A stretch of 64,000 nucleotides of DNA from Nostoc sp. UHCC 0926 (lineage in GTDB: Bacteria > Cyanobacteriota > Cyanobacteriia > Cyanobacteriales > Nostocaceae). Within the stretch, counting starts at the first letter, position 1; every line of letters starts with the position of its first letter. The notes beneath the pieces are model-generated. The model ran no database searches, was not told the origin of the DNA, and saw only the letters and a program-made list of their open reading frames with translations. Below are positions 27,377-36,040 of the stretch, piece by piece. The position numbers and the translations under genes were made by a program. The DNA lies in assembly GCF_028623165.1 (NCBI RefSeq), contig NZ_CP117768.1, forward strand, positions 4,154,001 through 4,218,000, written 5' to 3'.

Positions 27377-28189
27377 ATGAACCAAACATCTGAAAATCGG
27401 CGAAAAAAAACTGCTCTAATTACAGGAGCGGCTAGTGGGATCGGCTATCAATTAACCCAAATTTTTGCTCGTCATAGTTATAATCTGGTGTTAGTGGATA
27501 ATAATGAAGAAAAACTTAATGAAATTATAGATGAATTTCCGCAAAAGTTTGGCATTTTTGTGAAAATTTTTGCTAAGGATTTATCTATCCCAACATCCCC
27601 AGAAGAAATTTTCACAGAACTACAGCAAGCATCCATCAAAATTGATGTGCTGATTAACAATGCTGGTTTTAGTACTTATGGAGCATTTAACGAAACAGAC
27701 CTCACCATTGAACTGAAAATGCTACAGCTAAATATAGGGAGTCTGACTCATTTAACTAAGTTATTCCTCAAGGATATGATCGAGCAAAACTATGGAAAAA
27801 TTTTAAACGTGGCCTCATCCGCTGCTTTTCAACCAGGGCCTTTAATGGCAGTTTATTTCGCTACTAAAGCCTATGTCTTATCATTTTCAGAAGCGATCGC
27901 TAATGAATTAGAGGGCACAGGTGTCAGCGTGACTGTTCTTTGTCCAGGGCCACCAGCATCGGAATTTCAACAAATAGCTGGAATGGAAGATTCAAAGATT
28001 GCTCACATTAAGAGAATGATGGAGACGGAAACTGTTGCTAGGATTGGTTATCGCGGCTTAATGACAAACAAAACTGTTGTCGTTCCTGGGATCAGAAATA
28101 AGATATTGACTGAGAGCGTAAGATTTACACCCAGAAATTTAGTGACAAAGGTCGTGAGAAGTATGCAGGAACTCAAAAAAAATAGGTAG
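27377..28189 (+). CDS. Short-chain dehydrogenase/reductase (DltE/YqjQ-like)
   Basis: A classical SDR with the cofactor motif ALITGAASGIGYQLT, INNAGFSTYG, a catalytic Ser in NVASSAAFQPGP, and intact YxxxK (YFATK). The C-terminal part with VTVLCPGPPASEF and KIAHIKRMMETETVARIGYRGL matches uncharacterised DltE-like SDRs. In contrast to the SDR at 13427, the catalytic residues are complete. The substrate is unknown. It is monocistronic, with a 208-bp gap from the divergent lyase gene. Confidence 0.85.
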   Translation: MNQTSENRRKKTALITGAASGIGYQLTQIFARHSYNLVLVDNNEEKLNEIIDEFPQKFGIFVKIFAKDLSIPTSPEEIFTELQQASIKIDVLINNAGFSTYGAFNETDLTIELKMLQLNIGSLTHLTKLFLKDMIEQNYGKILNVASSAAFQPGPLMAVYFATKAYVLSFSEAIANELEGTGVSVTVLCPGPPASEFQQIAGMEDSKIAHIKRMMETETVARIGYRGLMTNKTVVVPGIRNKILTESVRFTPRNLVTKVVRSMQELKKNR

Positions 28190-28937
28190 CCCAATATCCT
28201 ATACTATTTTCGGCGTTGCAGGGGAGGCAGTGCGTTGCGGGGGTTAAGAGCGTTGTAGCAGCTGCCGTGAGGCAGGGAGGAATTTTGGAAGTTGCTAAAT
28301 CATCCCGCTTTCTTTGCAACCGCCCTATTTTCAACTAAATCGCGGCAATCCTTTTCCTCAACGCAACGAAGCAGAATAAGGAAGTGGATAACGCCACTGA
28401 AAACCATAGGGGTCAACCGTTCAACACTCCTGCCACAACTGCATTACTGAAGGTTTTTGTTATCAAGCTCACAGTAGATATATGCCATAAGACAGCTGCT
28501 TTTTGGATATATATATGCTCAGAACGTTAGGCAGAAGTACCTGGAGCATAAAAATAAGTTAAGAACTACAGATAAAAGGTTTTGTGACTTACGTATAAAC
28601 GTTTGTATGTTCAAATAGTAGTGTCTGAATAACTATGTCGAACAGGAACGCCTATAGGAGAATCTGCAATCTCTAGTGGAGTCTTCAGAATAAACTAAAA
28701 AAGCGGGTTTTTAGAAGTTAGTAGTACTAAGTGGATTTTCATAAATTACTTTATAGATTTTGGCATTTATTTCATTTCTTGCCTAAAAATTGTTTCAATA
28801 ACTATTTAAGTATAGCTATTATTTATTACTATCTTTTGGATGCACAATCTCCTCACTCTAGTAAGATTTACATTCCCGATCTTAACTGTTATTATATTTA
28901 GGGAATAGAAATTCCAGTTGACGTAATGAGGTAAGTA
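28190..28937. other. Gene-free region
   Basis: I see no supportable gene, RNA or strong hairpin. A G-rich, repeat-like stretch lies at 28212-28280. The rest is AT-rich. Confidence 0.4.
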
Positions 28938-29138
28938 ATGGCGATTAAATTGAAAGTTCCGAATATTAAAGGTGATGAGTGCGCCAAGAAAATAACTAAA
29001 TCTATTTTGACTATGGAATCTGATGCCAAAGTAGATGTGGACGTTAATGCAAAAACTGTAACTGTAGATACTGCGGCTTCTGAAGAGACAATTAAACAGA
29101 TAGTTCAATCTGCTGGTTATACAATAGAAGGCTATTAA
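28938..29138 (+). CDS. Small HMA-like (heavy-metal-associated fold) protein without CxxC
   Basis: The 66-residue protein fits the ferredoxin-like HMA fold of copper chaperones: IKLKVPNIKGDECAKKITKSI, then a VDVDVNAKTVTVDT strand and ETIKQIVQSAGYTIEGY at the end. The metal-binding CxxC loop is reduced to a single Cys (GDECAKK), so classical copper transfer is unlikely; it may bind another ligand or act as an interaction module. AGGTAAGTA just upstream gives a weak ribosome binding site. Length and strand order match the family. Confidence 0.75.
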   Translation: MAIKLKVPNIKGDECAKKITKSILTMESDAKVDVDVNAKTVTVDTAASEETIKQIVQSAGYTIEGY

Positions 29139-29238
29139 TTACATTTCTAAATTTCTGAGAAGATTTAGATCAAGTAATTTAGCCAGCACTATTGCTTATA
29201 CCAATTCTTTGTGAAACTCCACAAAATCAGGCTTGGTA

Positions 29239-29465
29239 ATACCAATTCTCCCTAAACTTGCACTTAATGATTATTCCTTCTTCCTTGGCGTATTTGGCGT
29301 ACTTGGTGAACCATCGCTGTAGGCGGGTTTCCCGCCGTAGGCGACTGGTGTTAGCGCAGCGTTAGCGAGTCTTCTCCCAAAGGGAGACGCTTTAGCGCAA
29401 CGAGCGTCACCCGAAGGGCGGTTCGTTTAATAAAAATTAAGTGCATCTTCATAGCGAATTGGTAT
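29239..29465. mobile_element. 227-bp MITE-like element with nested repeats
   Basis: The ends form an imperfect 35-bp inverted repeat: the left starts ATACCAATTC and contains TGCACTTAAT (29239-29273), and the right is its complement, ending GAATTGGTAT (29431-29465). Inside lie smaller palindromic repeats, including GGCGGGTTTCCCGCC near 29313-29330 and GAGACGCTTTAGCGC-type sequence near 29383. There is no coding capacity. Confidence 0.65.
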
Positions 29466-29468
29466 AAG

Positions 29469-29490
29469 ACAAGGGGCTTAAGCCCCTTGT
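29469..29490. repeat. Perfect 22-bp palindrome
   Basis: Arms ACAAGGGGCTT and AAGCCCCTTGT meet without a loop, four bases past the right end of the MITE. It might form a cruciform or RNA hairpin, but no T-run follows, so it is not called a terminator. Confidence 0.5.
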
Positions 29491-29707
29491 TCTATACAAC
29501 CTCATAGATAATTGGTATTAGCCATATATTCGCCCGGTTTCCGGGTGGAATATTATTAATTACTCTACTTCGGACACGCTTGAAATACTTGGCTTTCTGC
29601 CTGAGTTATAAGCTGTAACACATACAGCTAAAGACAGTAAGATTTTGAAAGTATAGCTGTATATTTCTTTGCTCTGACAAAACTGTTAAATTTTCCAGTA
29701 CTCCTTT

Positions 29708-30670
29708 TCAAGAACGAATTAACATAGGGTCATAAATTTGACATTCCTGAACCCCATAATTGCCCAGAATCAAGCTAACCTGCTCAAGCTCATTGTCTGT
29801 ACCACTAACGATGAGTATGTAATTGCCTTGAGCAATTTGCTCGTTGTAAAAGCGTGCCCACTCATCTCCTATTCCTAACCTCATAGCGTCAAAGCGCTCA
29901 CTTAAATTAACATCTATTGACCCAATCAATTGAGAAAAGTCTTTGCTAATTAAGGAAATCTGGTTTGCTGGAAAACCTGCGACATACATATCATTAATTG
30001 CCGCTTCAGCATTATCTATATTATCAAAGTAACTAATAGCAGACTTGGTTAAAATCCCACTTTTATTAGGAATAGTAGTAGCAGAAGTTGTCGTGGTCAG
30101 ATAATTTGTAGGTAATTGCTCACTGTTGAAATGCTCGTAAATGCCAAACTCTTCAATACCCCAACGCTGTAGAATTGCTTTCACTGTAGCAATTTCCAAA
30201 GATGTACAATCCACGATTATTAAAAAATGTCCATACTCTACTCGCTCGTTATATGCTCTTGCTTGTTCTTCCGATATTCCCCAACCAACTAATGCCCCAG
30301 CAAAAGTTCCAGTAGCAGCACCAATACTTGCGCCAACAAGGGTTGTAACCAAAGCAGTTGCGGCTGCCCCAGCCAGCATTATTGGCCCAACTCCAGGGAT
30401 TGCTAAAGTACCAAGACCTACTAATAAACCAGTCAACCCACCAACAGCGCCCCCTGAAAGCCCTCCTACTGTTGCACCTTCGTCGGCTTTATCACCAGTG
30501 CGCTCTTTAATTTGATCATCGGCAATCTCATGATTGCGGTCTACATTCTGTACAACTACAGATACTTTTTCCATCGCCAAGCCAGAATCTCTCAACTCAT
30601 GTAGTGCCTGTTCTGCATCTCGACGATGAGTAAATACGCCTACAGCACGTTGATATTGACTTAAAACCAT
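29708..30670 (-). CDS. General-stress YflT-like protein with glycine-zipper membrane segment
   Basis: Residues 8-60 and again about 215-310 are two copies of a general-stress-protein-17M (YflT-type) domain: VGVFTHRRDAEQALHELRDSG and then SYFDNIDNAEAAINDMYVAGF. Between them lies a long Gly/Ala-rich stretch (about 75-135, EGATVGGLSGGAVGGLTGLL onward), which should form glycine-zipper helices in a membrane. The function of this family is unknown, but it is associated with stress in Bacillus and cyanobacteria. AAGGAGTAAT precedes the ATG. A 21-bp-repeat cluster lies about 200 bp upstream. Confidence 0.8.
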   Translation of the reverse strand: MVLSQYQRAVGVFTHRRDAEQALHELRDSGLAMEKVSVVVQNVDRNHEIADDQIKERTGDKADEGATVGGLSGGAVGGLTGLLVGLGTLAIPGVGPIMLAGAAATALVTTLVGASIGAATGTFAGALVGWGISEEQARAYNERVEYGHFLIIVDCTSLEIATVKAILQRWGIEEFGIYEHFNSEQLPTNYLTTTTSATTIPNKSGILTKSAISYFDNIDNAEAAINDMYVAGFPANQISLISKDFSQLIGSIDVNLSERFDAMRLGIGDEWARFYNEQIAQGNYILIVSGTDNELEQVSLILGNYGVQECQIYDPMLIRS

Positions 30671-30869
30671 TATTACTCCTTGATAGCAGGGGAAAATTAA
30701 TTCCGCACAAATCTAGTTTTTCATTACCTGTAATCTTAAATCAATACCTTTGACACAAACTGCTAAAACATCAGTTTCTCCTGCCATGCTTGGCAACTTT
30801 TACCCCTGCTGCTGCGGCAACAAAACCAACAGCAGTAGAAATCTTAAAAGTTGAAGCGCCATTAGCTCC

Positions 30870-30970
30870 GTTAACGAGTCTTTGATACTCGTGAATGAGT
30901 CTTTTAGCTCCGTTAACGAGTCTTTAATACTCGTGAACGAGTCTTTGAACTCCGTCATCGAGTATCAAAG
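30870..30970. repeat. Second cluster of the 21-bp repeat, inverted
   Basis: Four units of exactly 21 bp (30870, 30891, 30912 and 30933) read ACGAGTCTTTGATACTC-type sequence, which is the reverse complement of the units at 7880-8130. A fifth, flipped unit (GAGTATCAAAG, 30960-30970) follows. The period is kept even though the bases between cores differ. Confidence 0.75.
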
Positions 30971-30979
30971 CTTCATTTT

Positions 30980-31012
30980 TTGGCGTTGGCAAAGCCTCTG
31001 GTAGAGAAGCCA
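30980..31012. repeat. Small dispersed repeat
   Basis: Read on the minus strand it contains GGCTTCTCTACCAGAGGCTT and then TGCCAACGCCA. The same sequence occurs inside the PlsY-PEP-synthase-like gene at 47396-47428. Confidence 0.65.
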
Positions 31013-31049
31013 TGATCCCTCCTAAGTCAATCTTTCCCATTCTCCAATT

Positions 31050-31326
31050 TAGGACTTACGCAAAAAACCTCTCAAACTCTCATTCCTCCGTGTCGCGCCA
31101 GTTGCTTCTCCTAAGGGAGACGCGCAAGGAACAAGTCGGGGAACCGCAAGGGCGCACTGGCTTCTCTGTGTCTGGAGTGGTAGCCTGCGGCAAGCCCTCC
31201 GGGTTCAGCAGTCGCTCATGGGGGAAACCCCCTTGGCGCTAGCCTCTCCCTTTGGGAGAAGACCGCGCTGCTTCACCGCTGCGCGTCTACGTTTATTTGG
31301 ATAATTTATTTCTTGCAAGTCCCTTA
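31050..31326. mobile_element. Composite MITE-like element
   Basis: It starts TAGGACTTACGCAAA and ends TTTGGATAATTTATTTCTTG followed by CAAGTCCCTTA, resembling the ends of the elements at 6460, 9307 and 49151. The first 110 bp match the reverse complement of 6500-6620. The second half contains TTCAGCAGTCGCTCATGGGG and GACCGCGCTGCTTCACC, shared with 49046-49101. It has no supportable gene. Confidence 0.55.
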
Positions 31327-31435
31327 TCAGGATGTGTCTCATTTCTCCCACCAGTTTCGCCAATATCACGGTTTACCTCCCCAGACTTGGCGCAAAGAGC
31401 ATCAACTTGGATTAGAAAAACAGGTGAAAAGGTGA
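31327..31435 (+). pseudogene. C-terminal remnant of an AraC-family regulator
   Basis: In the frame starting at 31331 the sequence reads DVSHFSHQFRQYHGLPPQTW then RKEHQL, the second helix-turn-helix of AraC-type transcription factors, and stops at 31433-31435. No upstream portion exists: the frame is replaced by the MITE whose end (AGTCCCTTA) lies about five bases before. The gene was probably cut by the element or by a rearrangement at its edge. Confidence 0.65.
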
Positions 31436-31538
31436 AAGTGCTGAAAGCAGAAATACAGCAATTTTAAGGTATTTAGGCCACAACTGAGATGGGGAGTGGG
31501 GAGGGGGAAGTAGTGTAGTTCAACAATAACAGCCTTCT

Positions 31539-32741
31539 TTAAACAAATAGTTGCGTAAACTCATATATTAAATCCACCCTACCCTTACGTAACATGGCTG
31601 GATCTAATCTTTCAGTAGTGTTACAAGTCATCAAAACAACTAACCGTTGCTGCATCTGAATACCAGACTCATCAATTACACTCTGATACAAAGTGCCATC
31701 CAGTAAACTCAGAATGTGTTCGGTTTTGTTATTGTATTGTGCTACCTCGGAAGCACGATTTTGCGCTAGATTATCAGCTTCGTTAATAACGATACAAATA
31801 CGCTCTATGTAAGTCGGTGGGACAAAGTTAGCGATCGCATCATGATCTAAAATAAAAATTACATATCCTAAAGGTACAAGAATTTCTTTTGCTACTGCCT
31901 GTGTCCAGACTGTTTTACCTGTACCTGGTTGCCCATGTACAACAACCGCTAACTGGTTTTGATTAAGAATCGCTTGCTGTACAGAATCAGTAAAGTTTTG
32001 GATATCTGCGGGAAATGTGCGAATGGGAAATTGACTATGAACTTTGCCTACACGACTTTGATATCCACTCAGCATAACTGCTAGGTCGTAAGTTGCTTTG
32101 TTAATTAGTGGCGCCAGATTTTTCGCCATTAAAGTATATTGTCGTCGTCCGCGATCGTAGGGGTCAATTTGCAACCAAACGTCATCCTTCGACCAGTAAG
32201 CATAAACAGTATTGATAACGTCTAAGCGTTCCCAGTTCACAAATTTATCTATAGGAAAATAAAAATCTCTTTCTGAATAATACTGAGTAATAATGTCGGG
32301 ATTACCCAATACATGTAAAACTCGCAGTACAGTAATTTCTTGCAGTCGGTTAAGAACATAATCAATGGGAATGCTACTACGACTGACAAATTGGACGATG
32401 GGTGTTTCCGTACTCAAAACATCTTTGTAGCGATGATCTGGTGATTGAGGATCTGGCGTAATGTAATTCCAAAACTTTTCAACTTCGTAGCGGGTATTAT
32501 CAGATACAATATTTAATAAATTAGCCCACCAAGCATAATTATTTCGTCCCAAAATATCAGCAACATTACTCGCTAAATTCAAACTTTTTTGAGTTAATTC
32601 GCGGGAGTCACTGTACAACAGTTGCCACAAAAACTCCCAGTCTAATTCTCGGTTAAACGGTCGCCAACCGCTAGCTAGCAAGCTTTGCCGGGTATTATTT
32701 GTAGGACTGCCTTCATTGCTTCTAAAATAGTCAAAATCCAT
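31539..32741 (-). CDS. AAA-family ATPase
   Basis: The C-terminal half is a AAA+ module: Walker A HGQPGTGKTVWTQAVAKEIL (about 265-285), Walker B ICIVINEADNLA, sensor 1 LVVLMTCNTTERLDPAMLRKGRVD with arginine finger residues. Walker B has Asn-Glu in place of the usual Asp-Glu. The N-terminal 220 residues contain no family I recognise. The fold suggests an ATP-driven remodelling factor, perhaps of the BCS1 or CbxX type. A perfect palindrome at 32898-32918 may control it. Partners are unknown. Confidence 0.75.
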   Translation of the reverse strand: MDFDYFRSNEGSPTNNTRQSLLASGWRPFNRELDWEFLWQLLYSDSRELTQKSLNLASNVADILGRNNYAWWANLLNIVSDNTRYEVEKFWNYITPDPQSPDHRYKDVLSTETPIVQFVSRSSIPIDYVLNRLQEITVLRVLHVLGNPDIITQYYSERDFYFPIDKFVNWERLDVINTVYAYWSKDDVWLQIDPYDRGRRQYTLMAKNLAPLINKATYDLAVMLSGYQSRVGKVHSQFPIRTFPADIQNFTDSVQQAILNQNQLAVVVHGQPGTGKTVWTQAVAKEILVPLGYVIFILDHDAIANFVPPTYIERICIVINEADNLAQNRASEVAQYNNKTEHILSLLDGTLYQSVIDESGIQMQQRLVVLMTCNTTERLDPAMLRKGRVDLIYEFTQLFV

Positions 32742-32897
32742 ATTTGTCAGTTATGCAGCGTTGATCGAGTTATTTTGGGTGAAGTATGAGATTTTGAAAA
32801 AGTTTTTTCGTAATATCAACTAATTGCGTACAAATGGTAATTTTATTTCCACCGTACTGTACTGGGTAAGAAGTCTTTTTAATCTAACTCATTCTTT

Positions 32898-32918
32898 ATG
32901 TATTATACTATAATACAT
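32898..32918. promoter_or_regulatory. Operator-like perfect palindrome
   Basis: Arms ATGTATTATA and TATAATACAT flank one central base, about 155 bp upstream of the AAA ATPase gene. The TATTATA/TATAATA content could also be promoter -10 sequence in both directions. The binding protein is unknown. Confidence 0.4.
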
Positions 32919-33289
32919 AACCTACTATCTGTGTCAACTTTTTTAACAAAGCAATTGGTAAGTGGGGGTTTACTTTTAGCTATTGATGTACCTATGCCAT
33001 TTATGCATCTCTAGATCAGGACTAATATCATGTCCGTGGAATTATTTAGAATATAAAGCACGTAGCCTCATTTTTGCCTGACGCCAAAGTTCTTCTTACG
33101 TGAATTCGACGGCTCATATAGTGTCCATCTAATTAGCTTAATTAAAAGACCTCTAAGAGATTTTACTATGTAAAACCGTCCCTTTGGGAGTCCCAGAGGC
33201 ACAGATTTGAACTTTAGTTCAAGGCAGGGAGAGGTTAGTCGAACTCACGTTAAACTTTGGCTAGGCAGGGTATAGAGAAAAATCTGGCA

Positions 33290-33319
33290 GAACGGCTACA
33301 TGGAATCATGTAGCCGTTC
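33290..33319. repeat. Perfect 13-bp-stem hairpin
   Basis: Arms GAACGGCTACATG and CATGTAGCCGTTC enclose a GAAT loop. It is about 180 bp beyond the end of the ArgJ-family gene on the minus strand. No T-run follows on either side, so an intrinsic terminator is not clear. Confidence 0.5.
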
Positions 33320-33501
33320 TTGAACCCAATCAAATATCCCTAGTACCGGAAGGCGGAAGTCAAAAGTCAAAAGTCAAAAGAAATACAGCATAAACGTTTC
33401 GTTGATTTGAAATGGGTTGTTTATTTCCGCCGCGCTGTACTAGTAAGTTAAGCTGACAATACATTGATTATCCTCTCACGAGAGTAATAAAATATCGTTA
33501 A

Positions 33502-34665
33502 TCAAGTCGAGTATTTACCATTAATTTCTATATAACCCTCTGAAAGATCGCAACCCCATACAGTTGCAGAAGCTTCGCCAATATTGAGGCTAACATGAAT
33601 ATCTACTTTATCTTTGGACATAATTTGCCGCAACTGTTCCAGATTTTCATTAGTTAAGCTATTAGGATAAACTTTCACGTTATCAAAACTGATAATAACT
33701 CGTTCTGGATTTATCTGCTGTTCATTTTCACATTTGCCTATAGCCATAGCAACTCGTCCCCAATTCGGATCTGCTCCATAGACGGCAGTTTTTACTAATG
33801 GTGAATTCACAATTGCTTTAGCTACTGTTTTAGCTTGTGCATAGTTAATCGCCGAATCTACAGTCACCTCAATAATCTTGGTAGCACCTTCTGCATCTTG
33901 GGCAATTTTCAGCACCAATTCTTGTGCAACTTCTTGCAATGCACTCGCAAAATCTGGTTCTGAAACTTCACCGGCTATTCCATTAGCTAAAATCACGGCG
34001 GAGTCACTAGTAGAAGTGTCAGTGTCTACACTCAGACAGTTAAAGGTTTTATCTATAGTAGAGCGAAAAATAGAACGAAGGCTATTTGCAGAAATTGCAG
34101 CATCAGTAAAAAAGAAAGTTAGGAGGGTAGCCATATTAGGCTCAATCATGCCGACACCTTTGGCAATTCCTACCAGCTTGGTATTTCCTATTTGCCGTGT
34201 AGCTAATTTCGCTACTGTATCGGTGGTCATAATACCACGGGCTGCGGCATGAAAATCAGCAGCAGTCAATTTTTTCCCCAATCCTAATAAACCTGCTCGG
34301 ATTTTTTCAATCGGGTAACGTCTGCCAATTACACCTGTAGAAGCTATCACAATATTATGTTCAGCAATTCCAGTTTCAGTTGCAACCAATTGTAAAACCT
34401 CTTGGGCGTCAGCGATACCAGCAGAACCATTAGCTACATTTGCATTCTTAGATATAACGACAATTCCTTGTGCTTGTGAATCTTTTAAGTTATCGCGGCT
34501 AATAGTAACACTTGGGCCAGCGAAAAGACTTTGAGTGAAGACTCCATCAGCAACACAAGGAACTGATGATTTAATAAATACAAAATCATCAGTTGTATCT
34601 CGGATTCCCAAATTAGTAATAAATGCACTAAAACCCTGAGGTGTGGAAGATATAGTTAATGACAT
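33502..34665 (-). CDS. ArgJ-family glutamate/ornithine N-acetyltransferase, divergent
   Basis: The self-cleaving ornithine acetyltransferase fold is indicated by STGVIGRRYPIEKI, AAARGIMTTDTVAKLA and GIAKGVGMIEPNMATLL, where Thr180 would be the nucleophile after autocleavage. YGADPNWGRVAMAIG and the end GYIEINGKYST also fit. It is shorter (387 aa) than typical ArgJ, and the N-terminal VVNAGNAN motif reads VVISKNAN. It may be a second, specialised paralogue like the OAT proteins of secondary metabolism rather than the housekeeping arginine enzyme. It acts alone here, with no arginine genes nearby. Confidence 0.8.
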   Translation of the reverse strand: MSLTISSTPQGFSAFITNLGIRDTTDDFVFIKSSVPCVADGVFTQSLFAGPSVTISRDNLKDSQAQGIVVISKNANVANGSAGIADAQEVLQLVATETGIAEHNIVIASTGVIGRRYPIEKIRAGLLGLGKKLTAADFHAAARGIMTTDTVAKLATRQIGNTKLVGIAKGVGMIEPNMATLLTFFFTDAAISANSLRSIFRSTIDKTFNCLSVDTDTSTSDSAVILANGIAGEVSEPDFASALQEVAQELVLKIAQDAEGATKIIEVTVDSAINYAQAKTVAKAIVNSPLVKTAVYGADPNWGRVAMAIGKCENEQQINPERVIISFDNVKVYPNSLTNENLEQLRQIMSKDKVDIHVSLNIGEASATVWGCDLSEGYIEINGKYST

Positions 34666-34974
34666 TTTTCGGAATTTAATAATTTGCTTTAATTATCTCA
34701 TTTTTGTGTAACCGGGAAAAGTCACAATAATTTATAAGTGTGAATTATTTAGTAATTTATTTTCTAATTAAAGTCAGCATTTATTAAGTTTATACCCATT
34801 ACCTGTAAGGTTGCATAGAACCAGTTGCTCAAGCCCCAAGTCTTACCAAGCCTGATTTTGTGCCGCCTCTTAGAGAATTGGTGTTAGCAACTTTATACAC
34901 CTTAAATTGCTATTATAGACTTATAAATCAGTTAATGTGAGGGTGAATATCATCCATCCATTGCCGCTTTACAC
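34666..34974. other. Gene-free region
   Basis: AT-rich spacer between the ArgJ-family gene and a histidine-kinase remnant; I see nothing supportable in it. Confidence 0.4.
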
Positions 34975-35487
34975 TTAAATGTTTCCTTGCAGTTGCTCGG
35001 CTAATTTCTGTATTATAGATAAACCTAATCTCGAACCACCTTGATTCCAGATGTCTGCAATGGAGAGGCGATAAAATTTCTCAAAGATTCGTGGTAACTC
35101 TGTTAGCGAAATATCTGCTGAATTATTGGTAGTAATAATAGTTTTTGCAGGCGCTTCCGAGGAATTGTGACGGACAGTTAGGACAATTTCATCACCCACA
35201 GGTGTGTATTTACAGGCATTATTGAACAATTCTACTAAGATTCGTTTTAAGCTAATGCCATCTGAGAACAGCGACAGGAGATTTGAAGGGAGATTTATCT
35301 GTAGAGTTTGCTGATGTTCTTGAAGACGGATTTTAAACGGCTCAATAACCCAAGGCAACCAGTGTTGTAAGAGCAACGCATCAGGTGTAATAATTGGATA
35401 AGATGAGCTTTCCAGCCGTTGTAAGTCTAGTAGATCGTTTAGATCGTTAATTAATCCTAGCTCGCGATCGCACTCGGCTTCCATCAC
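34975..35487 (-). pseudogene. Histidine kinase remnant (truncated at both ends)
   Basis: The frame reads CDRELGLINDLNDLLDLQRL, the region just after the phosphorylated His in many cyanobacterial kinases, then an ATPase domain with ELFNNACKYTP (N-box), IFEKFYRL and GGSRLGLSIIQKLAEQLQG. The sensor part and the HisKA helix with its His are missing. The G2 box GGTGLGL reads GGSRLGL, and the protein stops before the usual C-terminal strand. Both truncations and the altered G box point to a decayed gene. Confidence 0.75.
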
Positions 35488-36040
35488 CTGTAGATAGGGT
35501 TAAAAATATTCCTGAAGTCTAAGGTAAGACACACCTGAAGTATGAAGTTATAAGTTCTCAGGTAAAATATTATTGTAGAGTCTTCTTAAACACAGTCTCA
35601 ACCACTGGCAGTATCTGGCTGCTTAAAATTCCTAGTTTATTTGTATCCAATTAACTAAAAACTAATGTTAATAAAGTTATAATATTTATTGAGGTGAAAA
35701 TCCTATTTAACTTAGCGTTTGCTTGTACTTATATAAGTAGGTGAGTGTGAATAATTAAAGGTTTGTATAGCAATCCTATCTGAATTTGTAGTGAACAAGC
35801 AAGTTTAGTCATGGGTTCACAATCATAAATTAGTAATTACCGATTATGAATTAATTTGATTATGAGGAATTGTAAGTTGTTGTGTGAGCTATAAATGCTT
35901 TCAATTTTCCCCAAATAAACTAGGTGAAAGACTTCTGAATGTGTCTTGTCAAAATTTACCTAATTTAGCAGTGGATTGAGTAGACTAATATCGGTTTTGT
36001 AAATCAATCACAGAAATCTAGAAAAAAAGGAACCATAACC
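35488..36040. other. Gene-free region upstream of the Gly/Thr-repeat gene
   Basis: AT-rich with no gene visible. AAAAAAAGGAACC at about 36024-36036 provides the ribosome binding site of the next gene. Promoter elements cannot be called with confidence. Confidence 0.4.

Larger units (their letters stand above)
30671..31538. other. Repeat-dense gene-free region
   Basis: This gap holds the inverted 21-bp repeat cluster (30870-30970), a small dispersed repeat (30980-31012), a composite MITE-like element (31050-31326) and the end of an AraC-type regulator (31327-31435), each listed separately. The short open frames here are products of the repeats and have no start signals. Confidence 0.6.
32742..33501. 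other. Gene-free region with palindromes and small repeats
   Basis: No gene is visible. It holds the palindrome at 32898-32918, a hairpin at 33290-33319, three GTCAAAA heptamers at 33358-33380, and two copies of a 28-bp motif containing TTTATTTCC and CTGTACT (32841-32870 and 33420-33447). Confidence 0.5.

Noticed and set aside
31012..31467. Open frames in the MITE region
   Set aside because: They are made of dispersed repeats; only the AraC-like end within them is recognisable.
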